From Neotabrizicola shimadae (GTDB lineage: Bacteria > Pseudomonadota > Alphaproteobacteria > Rhodobacterales > Rhodobacteraceae), in assembly GCF_019623905.1 (NCBI RefSeq), contig NZ_CP069370.1, positions 2,418,001 to 2,482,000 of the forward strand: a stretch of 64,000 nucleotides of DNA. The letters are read 5' to 3'. This document shows, piece after piece, positions 53,319 through 63,103 of the stretch. Within the stretch, counting starts at the first letter, position 1. Each line of letters begins with the position of its first letter. Made by a program: the position numbers and the translations under genes. The notes beneath the pieces were generated by a model. It did no database searches and was not told the DNA's origin. It saw only the letters and a program-made list of their open reading frames with translations.

Positions 53319-54743
53319 TCATGCTGCCTTCCCCATCAGACGCGCTGGAAGTCCGTTCGCCCAGGCACTGATCGTGCCGGCGCCAAGGCAGACGACCATG
53401 TCGCCCGGCCGGGCCTGTTCCTTCACCAGCCGAGCGAGATCCGCCTCGTCCATCACCGCGCGGGCGTGGCGGTGGCCGTGGGCGATCAGGCCGGCCACCA
53501 GATCGTCACGGCTGGCGCCGGGGATGGGCTCCTCTCCCGCGGCATAGACATCGGCGATGCCCACGACATCCGCTTCGTTGAAGCAGGTGCAGAATTCGTT
53601 GAACAGGTTGGACAGGCGCGTATAGCGGTGCGGCTGGTGCACGGCGATGACCCGTGCGCCGGGCTGGTCGGCGACAGCCTGGCGGGCCGCCTTGAGCACT
53701 GCGGCGATCTCCACCGGGTGGTGGCCGTAGTCGTCGATGATGGTCACACCATTCACCTCACCCACGCGGGTGAAGCGACGGTTCACGCCAGCGAAACCGG
53801 CCAGGGCCTCGCGGATCTCGTCCTTCTTCATGCCCAGGTGACGTGCCACGGCAATCGCGGCCAGCGCGTTGGAGACATTATGGTCCCCCGGCATCGGAAG
53901 TGAACAGCTTTCGATTTTCGAACCGGGTTCCTCGTTCTGCAACAGCACATCGAAGCGCGCCTTGCCGTTTTCGAACTTGAGGTTCACCGCGCGCACATCG
54001 GCCTGCGCATTGAACCCGAAGGTGACCACGCGGCGGTCGGTCACGCGGCCAACCAATGCCTGCACTTCCGGATGGTCGGTGCAGCACACCGCAATGCCGT
54101 AGAACGGAATGTTCGAGACAAAATCCAGGAACCCCTTGCGCAGCGCGTCGATGGTGCCCCAGTGCTCCATGTGCTCGGGATCGATGTTCGTCACGATGGC
54201 AATGGTCGCAGGCAACCGGTTGAAGCTGCCGTCGCTTTCGTCGGCCTCAACCACCATCCATTCGCCGGCCCCGGCACGGGCGTTCGATCCATAGGCATGG
54301 ATCACCCCACCGTTGATCACAGTCGGATCGAAACCTCCCTTGTCCAGCAGCGTTGCCACCATGGTCGTCGTCGTCGTCTTGCCGTGCGTGCCGGCAATCG
54401 CGATGTTCGACCGCATCCGCATCAGCTCGGCCAGCATCTCGGCGCGTCGCACCACGGGCAACTTTCGCCGCCGGGCCTCTTCCAGCTCGGGGTTTCCCTT
54501 CTTGATCGCCGAGGAAATCACGACCACCGCAGCGTCGCCGATGTTACCGGCCGCCTGACCTTCGAAGAACGTAGCGCCGAGCTTCACCAGACGGTCGGTG
54601 ATTTTCGATGCCTTGGCATCCGATCCCTGCACCCGGTAGCCAAGCGTCAGCAGCACCTCGGCGATCCCCGACATGCCGATACCACCGATCCCAACGAAAT
54701 GAATCGGGCCCAGTTCCAGCGGAAGTTTGGTTGCGGCGTTCAT
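53319..54743 (-). CDS. murC: UDP-N-acetylmuramate--L-alanine ligase
   Basis: 474 aa Mur ligase. N-terminal [20 protein letters not shown] loop [23 protein letters not shown] and the [10 protein letters not shown] block are complete. It adds L-Ala to UDP-MurNAc. The start overlaps the murG end by 4 bases (ATGA). Confidence 0.96.
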   Translation of the reverse strand: MNAATKLPLELGPIHFVGIGGIGMSGIAEVLLTLGYRVQGSDAKASKITDRLVKLGATFFEGQAAGNIGDAAVVVISSAIKKGNPELEEARRRKLPVVRRAEMLAELMRMRSNIAIAGTHGKTTTTTMVATLLDKGGFDPTVINGGVIHAYGSNARAGAGEWMVVEADESDGSFNRLPATIAIVTNIDPEHMEHWGTIDALRKGFLDFVSNIPFYGIAVCCTDHPEVQALVGRVTDRRVVTFGFNAQADVRAVNLKFENGKARFDVLLQNEEPGSKIESCSLPMPGDHNVSNALAAIAVARHLGMKKDEIREALAGFAGVNRRFTRVGEVNGVTIIDDYGHHPVEIAAVLKAARQAVADQPGARVIAVHQPHRYTRLSNLFNEFCTCFNEADVVGIADVYAAGEEPIPGASRDDLVAGLIAHGHRHARAVMDEADLARLVKEQARPGDMVVCLGAGTISAWANGLPARLMGKAA

Positions 54744-55834
54744 GGCATCTTCCTTGCTAGCGTCTCGACCAGCCCCGCAAGGCGGTCCGTGGCATCCGGG
54801 CGCCCCTGGGCCAGCGCGGCCCGCGCCATGGTTTCGGCGCGCACGGGGTCGGAAAGGATCGCGGCGATGTCCCGCGAAAGCTTGGCCGCGTCAAGCGCGG
54901 ATTCCGGCAGCATTACCGCCGCACCGGCCTGCACCAGCCCGCGCGCGTTGGCGGTCTGGTGGTCGCCGGTAGCCGCGGCGAAAGGGATCAGGATCGATGG
55001 GCGCCCGATAACAGAAATGTCGGCAACCGACGAGGCGCCCGAGCGCGAGATCACGAGCTGAGCCTCGCTTAGCCTGCGCGGAATATCGGTGAAGAAGGGC
55101 TGCACCTCGGCCCGCACGCCAGCTGTGGCATAGGTCTCGACAACGCGCGCCGCATCCTCGTCTCGCGCCTGGTGCGACACGCGCAACCGCTCACGCAATG
55201 TCTCTGGCAGGGCGGCTACCGCAGCGGGCACCAAATCCGACAGGACCCTTGCCCCCTGGCTGCCGCCGATGACCAGAAGGCTCATCGGGTATTCACCCGG
55301 CGGGATGTAGGCCGCCCCTGCCCGCTCCAGCACCGCGGCGCGCACAGGGTTGCCGACATGCTCGCCCGCCACGCCTGGCGGCAGGTCGGTGGGCCAGGTG
55401 CCACACGCCAGCCGGTCCACGCGCGAGGCGAATGCCGCGTTCACCCGCCCCAGGACGCCGTTCTGTTCGTGGATCATGCGCGGTCGCCGCAGGATCACTG
55501 CCGCCGCCAGCGCCGGGATCGTGGGATATCCGCCGAAGCCCACCACAACGGTGGGCTTGTCCCGCATCATGCCCGCCACAGCGCCGATGATGCCGCCCGC
55601 AATCACGAAGGGCGCCCCCAGCTTTGCCGCCGCCCCCCCGCGCGAGAAGGTGGCCGAGGCCACCTGCTCGACCGGCACCACGGACGGAAAGCCCCCGGCA
55701 TAGCGCGCCCCGCGCGCATCGGTGGACAGCTTCACCCGCCAGCCGCGTGCCACCATCGTCTCGGCCAGAGCCTGGGCGGGGAACATGTGCCCCCCGGTCC
55801 CGCCTGCCGCGATGAGAAGCAGCGGCTCGGCCAT
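54740..55834 (-). CDS. murG: undecaprenyldiphospho-muramoylpentapeptide beta-N-acetylglucosaminyltransferase
   Basis: 364 aa GT-B enzyme. [16 protein letters not shown] near residue 9, [26 protein letters not shown] and [15 protein letters not shown] are the signature blocks. It makes lipid II from lipid I. It touches ftsW upstream by one shared base (stop/start TGATG). Confidence 0.96.
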   Translation of the reverse strand: MAEPLLLIAAGGTGGHMFPAQALAETMVARGWRVKLSTDARGARYAGGFPSVVPVEQVASATFSRGGAAAKLGAPFVIAGGIIGAVAGMMRDKPTVVVGFGGYPTIPALAAAVILRRPRMIHEQNGVLGRVNAAFASRVDRLACGTWPTDLPPGVAGEHVGNPVRAAVLERAGAAYIPPGEYPMSLLVIGGSQGARVLSDLVPAAVAALPETLRERLRVSHQARDEDAARVVETYATAGVRAEVQPFFTDIPRRLSEAQLVISRSGASSVADISVIGRPSILIPFAAATGDHQTANARGLVQAGAAVMLPESALDAAKLSRDIAAILSDPVRAETMARAALAQGRPDATDRLAGLVETLARKMP

Positions 55835-56997
55835 CAGCGCCGCCGCCGGAAGATGTCGCCCATGGCGCCTTGCGGCCGCGCGCGGGTCATGGCCAGCAGG
55901 GCGCCGGCCGTGATGCCGGCCGCGATGACCGAAGAACCGCCATAGCTCACGAAGGGCAGCGTCATGCCCTTGGCCGGCAGCAACCGAACCGCCACGCCCA
56001 TGTTGACCATGGCCTGAACGCCGAAGATGCAGGCCAGCCCCGTGCCCGAAAGCCGGATGAAGGGATCACGCTCGCGCGTCAGCCGGTGCAGCGACCTCAC
56101 CACCACCACGGCGTAAAGCGCGATGATCGTCAGCACCAGGATAAGGCCGTATTCCTCCGCGGCCACAGCGATGATGAAGTCGGTATGCGCGTCGGGCAAC
56201 GACCACTTCACCTGCCCCTCGCCCACGCCGACCCCGAAGAAGCCGCCTTCCTGGATCGCATTGGTCGCATAACCGATCTGGGTGCGCGGATCGACATCGG
56301 GCGTCAGAAAGCCGTCGATCCGGCGGGCAAAGTGCTCTGACGAGTTGTAGGCCAGGAACCCGCCGGCACCCACAATGCCGATCACCACGATGATCAGCAG
56401 CATCGGTGCGCCCGCCACGAAATAGACGACGCCCCAGCCGAACAGCACCAGCGCGGTCTGACCAAAGTCCGGCTGCGAGGCAAGCAACGCCACGATCACC
56501 AATGTCAGCACCAGCGACAGCGTCTTTCCGGGCGGGCCGTTCAGATCCTGCGCCGCCGCCATCAGCCAGGCGATGACCACGATGTAGAAGGGCTTAAGGA
56601 ACTCCGACGGCTGGAACGAGGCAAAGCCAAGCGAGATCCAGCGCACCGCGCCCTTGCCGAAATCCGAGCCGATGAAGGGCAGCGCCAACAGCGCCACCAT
56701 GCTTGCCGCAAAGCCAAGGACGGCGAACCGTCGCACCATGACGGGCGGCATCATCGAGACCAGCACCATCGCACCCATGGCCATGAAGCCAAAGATCGCC
56801 TGCCGCTGCACATAGTAAAAGCTGTCCAGCCCGTTGCGCTGCGCCAGCGGCACCGATGCGGCCAGCCCCAGCAAAAGGCCGATGCCGAACAGAAGCACGA
56901 TCGCGGCCATGGACCACTTGTCGATCGTCCGCCACCAACGGGAAAGAACCGGCTCCGTCGCCCGTGAGGGCATGGAACCATAGACCATCTCAGTCAT
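55834..56997 (-). CDS. ftsW: probable peptidoglycan glycosyltransferase FtsW
   Basis: 387 aa SEDS protein with about 10 membrane helices. The central loop [20 protein letters not shown] and the C-terminal [16 protein letters not shown] are diagnostic. It polymerises septal glycan with its partner FtsI, whose gene is not in the window. It is the first dcw gene here, divergent from the TetR gene. Confidence 0.96.
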   Translation of the reverse strand: MTEMVYGSMPSRATEPVLSRWWRTIDKWSMAAIVLLFGIGLLLGLAASVPLAQRNGLDSFYYVQRQAIFGFMAMGAMVLVSMMPPVMVRRFAVLGFAASMVALLALPFIGSDFGKGAVRWISLGFASFQPSEFLKPFYIVVIAWLMAAAQDLNGPPGKTLSLVLTLVIVALLASQPDFGQTALVLFGWGVVYFVAGAPMLLIIVVIGIVGAGGFLAYNSSEHFARRIDGFLTPDVDPRTQIGYATNAIQEGGFFGVGVGEGQVKWSLPDAHTDFIIAVAAEEYGLILVLTIIALYAVVVVRSLHRLTRERDPFIRLSGTGLACIFGVQAMVNMGVAVRLLPAKGMTLPFVSYGGSSVIAAGITAGALLAMTRARPQGAMGDIFRRRR

Positions 56998-57180
56998 GGG
57001 TGCCGCCTGTCCGCCTGCTCTGCCTACGCCCGGTGTTCCGGGTCTATCGGTTCAGATTAGCCAAGATCCGGCCCGTAGGCCAGCAAAAATCCGGGCCACC
57101 CCGCACGGGATCGCGGGTGTTGCGGCACCAATCCGCGCAAACCGAATCCGCGCTTGCGATGTGCCGCCGAACCCCTTATT

Positions 57181-57195
57181 GTACACTCGTATAAC
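57181..57195 (+). promoter_or_regulatory. candidate operator/promoter of the 2-ketoarginine operon
   Basis: GTAC-ACTC-GTAT is a close match in form to the GTAC-N4-GTAC site before the monooxygenase operon, and overlaps a TATAAC -10-like box (57190-57195). It lies 17 bases before the GTG start of the TetR gene, a place where autoregulation would act. Confidence 0.35.
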
Positions 57196-57212
57196 ATTTT
57201 GCTTGGTTGGCC

Positions 57213-57866
57213 GTGGCGACAGAGAGACGTCAGTTCCGCCGCGAGGGCGAGGACCGCCGGCGAGAGGATCTCGTTGCCGCCACATTGATGCTGGTTGGCG
57301 AAGGCGGGGCCGAAGCCGCCACGCTTCGCGCCATCGCGGCGCGCGCGGGCGTTACGGCCGGGCTGATCCGCCACTACTTCGGCAGCAAGGAAGACCTGCT
57401 GCGTTCCGCCTTCCTCGACATGATGACCCGCATGACCGCTGAAAGCGGCGCCGGACTTGACGATGCCCCGCCCGACCCGGCGGCCCGGCTTGCCGCCTTC
57501 GTGGCCGGCTCGCTGCGCCCGCCCGTCGTCGATGGGCATCGCGTCGTTCTGTGGGCCGGCTTCCTGCATCTCGTGCGCCGCGACCGCGCCATGCGCGACG
57601 TGCACGAGATGAGCTACCACGCCTATCGCAGCCGGCTGGAAAGCCTGATCGCCGACCTCCCGCGCCCGTCCTCTCCGCCGCGCAACCGGGCCGACGCCAT
57701 CGCCTGCAACGCGGTCATTGACGGGCTCTGGATGGAAGGCTCCATCCTCCCCGACACCTTCGCCTCGGGCGAGATCGTGACCATCGGTCTCACCTCCTGT
57801 GGCGCCATCCTGGGGGTGGACCTGATCTCCGTCCTGCCCCCGCCTTCGCCAGAGGTCTTCGCATGA
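57213..57866 (+). CDS. TetR/AcrR family transcriptional regulator
   Basis: 217 aa. HTH near residues 20-65 (LRAIAARAGVTAGLIRHYFG) and a BetI-like C-terminal domain. The GTG start at 57213 is preferred to TTG 57207 because a normal N-terminus follows. It overlaps the aminotransferase start by 4 bases (ATGA), so it is co-transcribed with and probably controls the following two genes. Confidence 0.85.
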   Translation: MATERRQFRREGEDRRREDLVAATLMLVGEGGAEAATLRAIAARAGVTAGLIRHYFGSKEDLLRSAFLDMMTRMTAESGAGLDDAPPDPAARLAAFVAGSLRPPVVDGHRVVLWAGFLHLVRRDRAMRDVHEMSYHAYRSRLESLIADLPRPSSPPRNRADAIACNAVIDGLWMEGSILPDTFASGEIVTIGLTSCGAILGVDLISVLPPPSPEVFA

Positions 57867-59050
57867 GATACGCCCCCATCACCGAACGTCTGGCACATCT
57901 GGGCGGCGCCAAGTGGGAGGTCCACAGCCGCGCGCGGCTGATGAAATCGGAAGGCCGCCGCGTTCTGGAAATGACCATCGGCGAGCCCGATGTGGATACG
58001 CCGCGGATGTTGATCGACGCGGCGACCCGCGCCATGCAGTCCGGCCGTACCTCCTATTCCAACGGCAGGGGCGAGCCTGCCCTGCTGCGCGCCCTGTCCG
58101 AACGCTATACTCGGCGCACGGGGCGGTCTGTGGGAACAGACCAGTTTATCTGCCTGCCCGGCACGCAAACTGTTCTTTTCGCCGTCATGATGGCTCTGGC
58201 AGAGCCGGGAACCGAAGTTCTGTTGGGCGATCCGATGTATGCCACCTACGAGGGCATCGTTGCCGCCTCTGGCGCTACCCTCGTTCCTGTGCCTCTGCGA
58301 CCCGAGAAGGGCTTCCGTATGCAGGCCGCCGATGTGGCTGCCCGTGTCACCCCGCGGACCCGTATCCTGTTCCTGAACTCGCCCCACAACCCCACCGGCG
58401 CCGTCCTGCGCAAGGACGAGATCGCGGCCCTGGGCGAGGTTGCGCGCGCCCATGACCTGTGGATCCTGTCCGACGAAGTCTATGAGGAACTGGTCTTCGA
58501 CGGTGTGTCCTTCGCCTCGCCCTTCGACGACCCGGACCTGGCCGATCGCACCGTCGTTGCCGCCTCGATCTCGAAATCCCACGCCGCGCCGGGCTTCCGG
58601 TCGGGTTGGTGCGCCGGCCCGCGCGAGTTCACCGCCCGGCTCCTTCCCCTGTCCGAGACCATGCTCTTCGGCAGCCAGCCCTTCATCGCCGACATGACGG
58701 CCGAGGCCATTGCCGCCCCGTCCAGCATCGCGCGAGGCATGGCCAGTCGCTTCGCGGCGCGCGCCGAACTTTTGCACCGGCGGCTCGATGGCACGGCGGG
58801 CCTCAGGCTGCACCGCCCCGAGGCGGGCATGTTCGCGCTCCTTGACGTGCGCTCCACCGGGCTTTCGGGACGTGACTTCGCGTTGTCGCTGCTGGAGGCC
58901 ACCGGCGTCGCCACCATGCCCGGCGAAAGCTTCGGCACCTCGCTGCATGGCTGGCTCCGGCTCAGCCTGACGCAGCCCGATGCCGTGATCACCGAGGCGG
59001 CCGACCTCATCGCCTCCCATGCCGCACGTTGCCTGAAGGGTGCGGCATGA
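57863..59050 (+). CDS. aruH: pyridoxal-phosphate aminotransferase, arginine:pyruvate transaminase-like
   Basis: 395 aa class I aminotransferase. NSPHNPTGAVL, SDEVYEELVFDG and the PLP lysine in SISKSHAAPGFRSGW are intact. The start MRYAPITERL and many blocks (EPMYxTYE-like DPMYATYE, VPVPLRPEKGFRMQ) are close to Pseudomonas AruH, which transfers the arginine amino group to pyruvate. The following AruI-like enzyme supports this. Substrate is inferred. Confidence 0.8.
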   Translation: MRYAPITERLAHLGGAKWEVHSRARLMKSEGRRVLEMTIGEPDVDTPRMLIDAATRAMQSGRTSYSNGRGEPALLRALSERYTRRTGRSVGTDQFICLPGTQTVLFAVMMALAEPGTEVLLGDPMYATYEGIVAASGATLVPVPLRPEKGFRMQAADVAARVTPRTRILFLNSPHNPTGAVLRKDEIAALGEVARAHDLWILSDEVYEELVFDGVSFASPFDDPDLADRTVVAASISKSHAAPGFRSGWCAGPREFTARLLPLSETMLFGSQPFIADMTAEAIAAPSSIARGMASRFAARAELLHRRLDGTAGLRLHRPEAGMFALLDVRSTGLSGRDFALSLLEATGVATMPGESFGTSLHGWLRLSLTQPDAVITEAADLIASHAARCLKGAA

Positions 59051-60621
59051 GAACTGTCGGCGAGCGCCTGGTCGAAGGGCTGGTGGCCCGCGGGGTCGAG
59101 GTCGTCTTCGGCATTCCCGGCGTCCATACGGTCCAGTTGTACCGCGGCCTGTCCAATGCCGCCGTCCGCCATGTCACCGGGCGACACGAGCAGGGCTGTG
59201 TCTTCATGGCCGATGGCTATGCCCGCACCTCGGGCAAGCCGGGGGCGGCCTTCCTCATCACCGGGCCGGGCCTCACCAACGGGCTCACGGCCATGGGGCA
59301 GGCCAAAGCGGATTCCATCCCGCTTCTGGTCATCACCGGGGTGAACCGGCGTTCGAGCCTGGAGCTTGGCCATGGGCTTCTGCATGAACTGCCCGACCAG
59401 CAGGCCATGGTGCGCCCCCTCTGCCCGACCTTCCGTGTGAACGGGCCGGAAGACCTGGCCCCGGTGCTGGAGGCCGCATGGGCGGCGATGACCGGCGAGC
59501 GGCCCGGACCGGTTCACATCGAGGTGCCGACCGATGTGATGCCGCTGGAGTGTCCGACGCTGCCGGCACCGGGGCCGGCGCCTCTGGCAGAGGTGCCTGA
59601 GGAAGCGGACCTGGACCGCGCGGCCGCGCTTCTGGATGCGGCGGGTCGGGTGGTGATCCTGGCCGGAGGCGGATCGAAGGCGGCGGATGTCGCGGCGCTG
59701 GCCAAGCGGCTGGATGCGCCCGTGGTCCAGACGATCAATGCCCGCGGCCAGATGCCGGGCCATCCGCTGGCGGTACCGGCCTCTCCCAGCCTGGACGCGA
59801 CCCGTGCCCTGATCGCGGCGGCGGATCAGGTGCTGGCCATCGGGACCGAGTTGGGGCCGACCGACTATGACATGTATGTCCGGGGGGGCCTGCCGGACCT
59901 GTCAGGGATGATCCGCATCGACGTGTCGGGCGACCAGCTGGCCCGGCATCCTGCGGCGCTGGCGCTGCGGGGGGATGCGGCGGCCACGGTGGCGGCGCTC
60001 CTGCCGCGGCTATCGGACAAGGCGGGCGTCGGGGCGGCACGGGCGGCAGAGACGGTGGCGGCGGCGCGGGCGGAACTTGGGCGGCTGGACCCGAAGATGA
60101 CCCGGCGGCTCGCCATGGTCGAGGCGATCCGCGATGCCCTTCCGGGGTCGATCATCGTGGGCGACAGCACCCAGCCGGTCTATGCGGCGAACCTGGTCTA
60201 CGGGCATGACCGGCCGGGCGGCTGGTTCAATGCGGCCACGGGCTACGGGACACTGGGCTACGCGCCGGGGGCGGCGATCGGGGCGGCGATTGCCGCGCCG
60301 GGGGTGCCGGTGGTCTGCCTGATCGGCGACGGGGGACTGCAGTTCACCGCGGCCGAGCTGCGGTCGGCGGTGGATGCGGGGGCGGCGGTGACCTTCGTGG
60401 TCTGGAACAACGCGGCCTTCAACGAGATCGCCGATGCCATGACCGAGGCGGGGACCCAGGTGATCGGCTGCCACCCCTCGCCCCTGAAGCTGGAGCCCTT
60501 TGCGGCGGCCTGCGACCTGCCCTTCCAGAGCGTTCCGGCCGAGCCTGCCGCCCTGGCGGCGGCCTTGCAGGCGCCCCAGACGGGACCGCGGCTGATCGAG
60601 GTCCGGGCCAGGGGGCACTGA
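59047..60621 (+). CDS. aruI: thiamine-pyrophosphate enzyme, 5-guanidino-2-oxopentanoate (2-ketoarginine) decarboxylase-like
   Basis: 524 aa acetolactate-synthase-type enzyme. The N-terminal domain has the Glu-containing RHEQGCVFMADGYAR, and the TPP-binding GDGGLQFTAAELRSAVDAG then NNAAF is in the C-terminal domain. The order aminotransferase-decarboxylase with 4-base overlap matches the AruHI pathway for arginine. Its stop is directly before element copy C. Confidence 0.8.
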   Translation: MRTVGERLVEGLVARGVEVVFGIPGVHTVQLYRGLSNAAVRHVTGRHEQGCVFMADGYARTSGKPGAAFLITGPGLTNGLTAMGQAKADSIPLLVITGVNRRSSLELGHGLLHELPDQQAMVRPLCPTFRVNGPEDLAPVLEAAWAAMTGERPGPVHIEVPTDVMPLECPTLPAPGPAPLAEVPEEADLDRAAALLDAAGRVVILAGGGSKAADVAALAKRLDAPVVQTINARGQMPGHPLAVPASPSLDATRALIAAADQVLAIGTELGPTDYDMYVRGGLPDLSGMIRIDVSGDQLARHPAALALRGDAAATVAALLPRLSDKAGVGAARAAETVAAARAELGRLDPKMTRRLAMVEAIRDALPGSIIVGDSTQPVYAANLVYGHDRPGGWFNAATGYGTLGYAPGAAIGAAIAAPGVPVVCLIGDGGLQFTAAELRSAVDAGAAVTFVVWNNAAFNEIADAMTEAGTQVIGCHPSPLKLEPFAAACDLPFQSVPAEPAALAAALQAPQTGPRLIEVRARGH

Positions 60622-60622
60622 G

Positions 60623-60693
60623 GCGTCCGAGCTCGGACGCCTGGTCGACCCAAGCAAATTCAATGGGTTGCCTGGCCGCATTAACTTGGACTT
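60623..60693 (-). repeat. 71-bp dispersed element, copy C (inverted)
   Basis: On the minus strand it reads AAGTCCAAGTTAATG..., then GCAACCCATTGAATT, GCTTGG and the GCGTCCGAGCTCGGACGC palindrome (60623-60640). It begins 2 bases after the aruI-like stop and lies before the end of the convergent LysR gene. Confidence 0.85.
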
Positions 60694-60854
60694 CATACTT
60701 TGCGACGCCGGGGGCATGGGTGCAGGCCCTGCAGACACCCTCATCAGATACCCAAGGCCCGGATCACACAGTCCATCAGCGGCTGTCGTGTCGAGATTCT
60801 GGCGCCAGGAATTGCCCACAGCCGGGGCGATCCATCGCGCGACGGGTCCCGCGC

Positions 60855-61820
60855 CTACATCACCCGCAGCGTACCCGCCAGCCAGGGCAGGTCCGCAACC
60901 ATCGGCGCCACGACCTGCCCGGCGATCAGGCTGCGCAGGCGGGTGGCGATGCGTTCGGGCATGTCGCGCAGCACGCCGGCGCGGGCTGAAAGCGAGATGG
61001 TCCGTTCCAGTGGCGCGAAGGGCAAGGGGCGCACCTCGACCTCGGGCCGGAAGCGCGGGGCCGAGCGGATGGCCAGCGGCGTGAGGATGGTCCAGCCAAT
61101 GCCCGCCGCCACCATGGCCAGGATGGCGGAATAGCTGTCGAGTTCGAAGCGCGAGGGAATGGCATGGTTCTGCCGCATCAGATGCGCGGCGATCTGACGG
61201 CCCATCAGGTGCCGCGCTGTGTACTGGATGAGCGGCAGGCGGTCGGGGTCCAAGGTCACGCCGCGCGGGACGACGGCGACGAAGGGCTCGGCCATCAGGG
61301 GATGCACCTCGCGCCAGTCGGCGTCTTCGCCCACGGCGCCGCCATCGGCCGTGACCGCCACGTCCAGCGCCCGGGTTTCCAGCCCGTCCAGCAGGCGGTG
61401 GCTGGCCCCGGTTTCCAGAAGGAAGCGGCAATGCTTCAGATCCTCGGCCAGGGCGGTCAGCAGCATGGGCGTCACGCCTGCATCGAAATCCTCGATCATG
61501 CCAAGGCGCAATGTGGTCAGCGCGGACAGGTCCGCCATCGCCAGTTCGGCCCGCGCCTCGGCCTCGGCATCGAGGATGGTGCGGGCATGGCGGCGGAACA
61601 TCGTGCCGGCGGGCGTCATGCGCAGGGGACGCGCCGCCCTGTCCAGAAGCGGCACGCCAAGCGCGGTTTCCAGACCGGCCAGTTGCTGGCTGACCGCCGA
61701 AGGGCTGACCCCCAGGCGCCGTGCCGCAGCCGAAACCGCGCCCTCTTCGGCCGCGGCAAGGAAGACCTCGATCCCCCAGAGCGTGACGCGCCCCTGCCCT
61801 TCGCCCCGCCCCTCGCCCAT
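60855..61820 (-). CDS. LysR family transcriptional regulator
   Basis: 321 aa. HTH near residues 20-60 (AARRLGVSPSAVSQQLAGLE), then a periplasmic-binding-protein-like effector domain with LRLGMIEDFDAGV at its start. No target gene is divergent from it; downstream phaR is on the same strand 5 bases beyond? upstream. It may control metabolism genes elsewhere. It is convergent with the arginine operon. Confidence 0.85.
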   Translation of the reverse strand: MGEGRGEGQGRVTLWGIEVFLAAAEEGAVSAAARRLGVSPSAVSQQLAGLETALGVPLLDRAARPLRMTPAGTMFRRHARTILDAEAEARAELAMADLSALTTLRLGMIEDFDAGVTPMLLTALAEDLKHCRFLLETGASHRLLDGLETRALDVAVTADGGAVGEDADWREVHPLMAEPFVAVVPRGVTLDPDRLPLIQYTARHLMGRQIAAHLMRQNHAIPSRFELDSYSAILAMVAAGIGWTILTPLAIRSAPRFRPEVEVRPLPFAPLERTISLSARAGVLRDMPERIATRLRSLIAGQVVAPMVADLPWLAGTLRVM

Positions 61821-61825
61821 GGCGA

Positions 61826-62383
61826 TCAGAGCTTGGACAGCTTCTTCTGAAGCTCGGCCAGCTGCTTCTTGATGTCGGCGATCTCGTCGGAACCGCCGGC
61901 CTTGGCATCTTCATCGGGTGCGGGGCCAGAGGAGCCCCAGCCCGGCAGACCGCCCATCATGGTTTTCATGAAGGCTTCCTGGCTTTTCCGCATGGCATCG
62001 AAGCCGGGCATCGCGGCCATCGGGTTGGGGAAGCTGGACAGGTTCTCCATCACCTTCGACTGGCCCTCACGCAGCATCTCGAAGCTGGCGGCAAGGAACT
62101 GCGGCACCACGGATTGCACATTGGTGGTGTAGCTGCGCACAAGGTCGGTCAGCACGTTGATCGGAAGGACATTCTCGCCCTTCGATTCATGCTCGGCCAC
62201 GATCTGCAGGAGGTACTGCCGCGTCAGGTCGTCGCCGGTCTTGAGATCGACGATCTGCACCTCGCGCCCTGCGCGGATGAAGCCTGCCACATCTTCCAGA
62301 GTGACGTAGTCGGACGTTTCGGTGTTGTAGAGCCGCCGGCTTGCATACCGCTTTATGAGCAACGGCTTGTCGGTTTCGGCCAT
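61826..62383 (-). CDS. phaR: polyhydroxyalkanoate synthesis repressor PhaR
   Basis: 185 aa. N-terminal KRYASRRLYNTETSDYVTLE is the PHB/PHA accumulation regulator DNA-binding domain, followed by the second PHB domain (YLLQIVAEHESKGENVLP). The C-terminal tail is a coiled helix (IADIKKQLAELQKKLSKL). It binds PHA and DNA, repressing the phasin gene until granules appear. Two CTGC-N3-GCAG sites lie upstream of the phasin gene. Its stop is 5 bases from the LysR start. Confidence 0.93.
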   Translation of the reverse strand: MAETDKPLLIKRYASRRLYNTETSDYVTLEDVAGFIRAGREVQIVDLKTGDDLTRQYLLQIVAEHESKGENVLPINVLTDLVRSYTTNVQSVVPQFLAASFEMLREGQSKVMENLSSFPNPMAAMPGFDAMRKSQEAFMKTMMGGLPGWGSSGPAPDEDAKAGGSDEIADIKKQLAELQKKLSKL

Positions 62384-62445
62384 AGGCCCCCTCCCGTTCG
62401 TGTTGCGGTGCAGAGAAGCTTAGGCGAGGCGCAGAAAAAAGGAAA

Positions 62446-62469
62446 GGGCGGGCTCTTCCGAGCCCGCCC
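62446..62469 (-). terminator. Rho-independent terminator of the phasin gene
   Basis: A 10-bp stem GGGCGGGCTC-TTCC-GAGCCCGCCC is followed on the minus strand by TTTCCTTTTTT, a strong U-tract. It lies between the phasin stop and the phaR start. Confidence 0.85.
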
Positions 62470-62523
62470 CGCGCACCAGTCCGACAGGGAGGAGGATGGG
62501 AATGGTGCGCTAAGCCTTGCGGC

Positions 62524-62973
62524 TCACTTCGCGGCCGAGGAAACCTTCTTGGCCACGGTGGTGACTTCGGCGGTCGCCTTCTTCACGGCGGCGGTCGCGT
62601 CTTCCGACATGTCCTTGCCAGCGGCAAGCATCAGTTCGACGGTTTCCATCTGGACCTTCTTCGCCACTTCGGCAAAGGCGGCCAGGTTCTCGGCAGCCAT
62701 TTCAGCGGCGGCCGAAGCGAAATCCGAGGCAGCCTTGCCGTATTCGGCGGCTTCCGTCTTGGCCTTGGTCACGTCGCCCAGCTTGGCGATGGTTTCCTTG
62801 GCCCACTTCGAGGTGATTTCCGTCGACTTCTCGGCGGCTTCCAGAGCCACCTTGGACAGCTTTTCGCCGAAAGCGGCCTGGGTCTTGAAGGCGTTCTGCA
62901 TGGCCGAGGCATCGACCGGGAAGGAAGCCATCATGTCCTGCATGACTTTGGTGAAGTCCGGGGTCTTGGTCAT
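62524..62973 (-). CDS. phaP: phasin (PHA granule-associated protein)
   Basis: 149 aa, nearly all helix, rich in Ala, Lys and Glu, with FAEVAKKVQMETVELMLAAG in the phasin core. It coats PHA granules and limits their coalescence. ATG 62973 is preceded by AGGAG. Its promoter region carries two PhaR sites; the terminator at 62446-62469 ends it. Confidence 0.88.
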   Translation of the reverse strand: MTKTPDFTKVMQDMMASFPVDASAMQNAFKTQAAFGEKLSKVALEAAEKSTEITSKWAKETIAKLGDVTKAKTEAAEYGKAASDFASAAAEMAAENLAAFAEVAKKVQMETVELMLAAGKDMSEDATAAVKKATAEVTTVAKKVSSAAK

Positions 62974-63019
62974 TTCAATTGCTCCTGCTGCCGGGTCGGT
63001 CCCGCTTGCTGATGAGCAG

Positions 63020-63048
63020 TATATAGATGCTGCAGCGCAGCATTGCAA
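63020..63048 (-). promoter_or_regulatory. phasin promoter
   Basis: On the minus strand TTGCAA (-35, 63043-63048), exactly 17 bases, then TATATA (-10, 63020-63025) form a sigma-70-like promoter. One PhaR site lies in its spacer, so PhaR would block polymerase. Confidence 0.6.
63030..63040. promoter_or_regulatory. PhaR operator 1 (CTGC-N3-GCAG)
   Basis: CTGC-AGC-GCAG is a perfect match to the CTGC-N3-4-GCAG site described for PhaR in Rhodobacter/Paracoccus. It is in the phasin promoter spacer. Confidence 0.8.
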
Positions 63049-63057
63049 GTGAAATTT

Positions 63058-63068
63058 CTGCAATGCAG
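63058..63068. promoter_or_regulatory. PhaR operator 2 (CTGC-N3-GCAG)
   Basis: CTGC-AAT-GCAG is a second perfect match, 28 bases from the first centre to centre, upstream of the -35 box. The pair would allow cooperative binding. Confidence 0.8.
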
Positions 63069-63103
63069 CATCGCGGAGTCACCTTCCGGTTGCGGCTGGA
63101 AAA

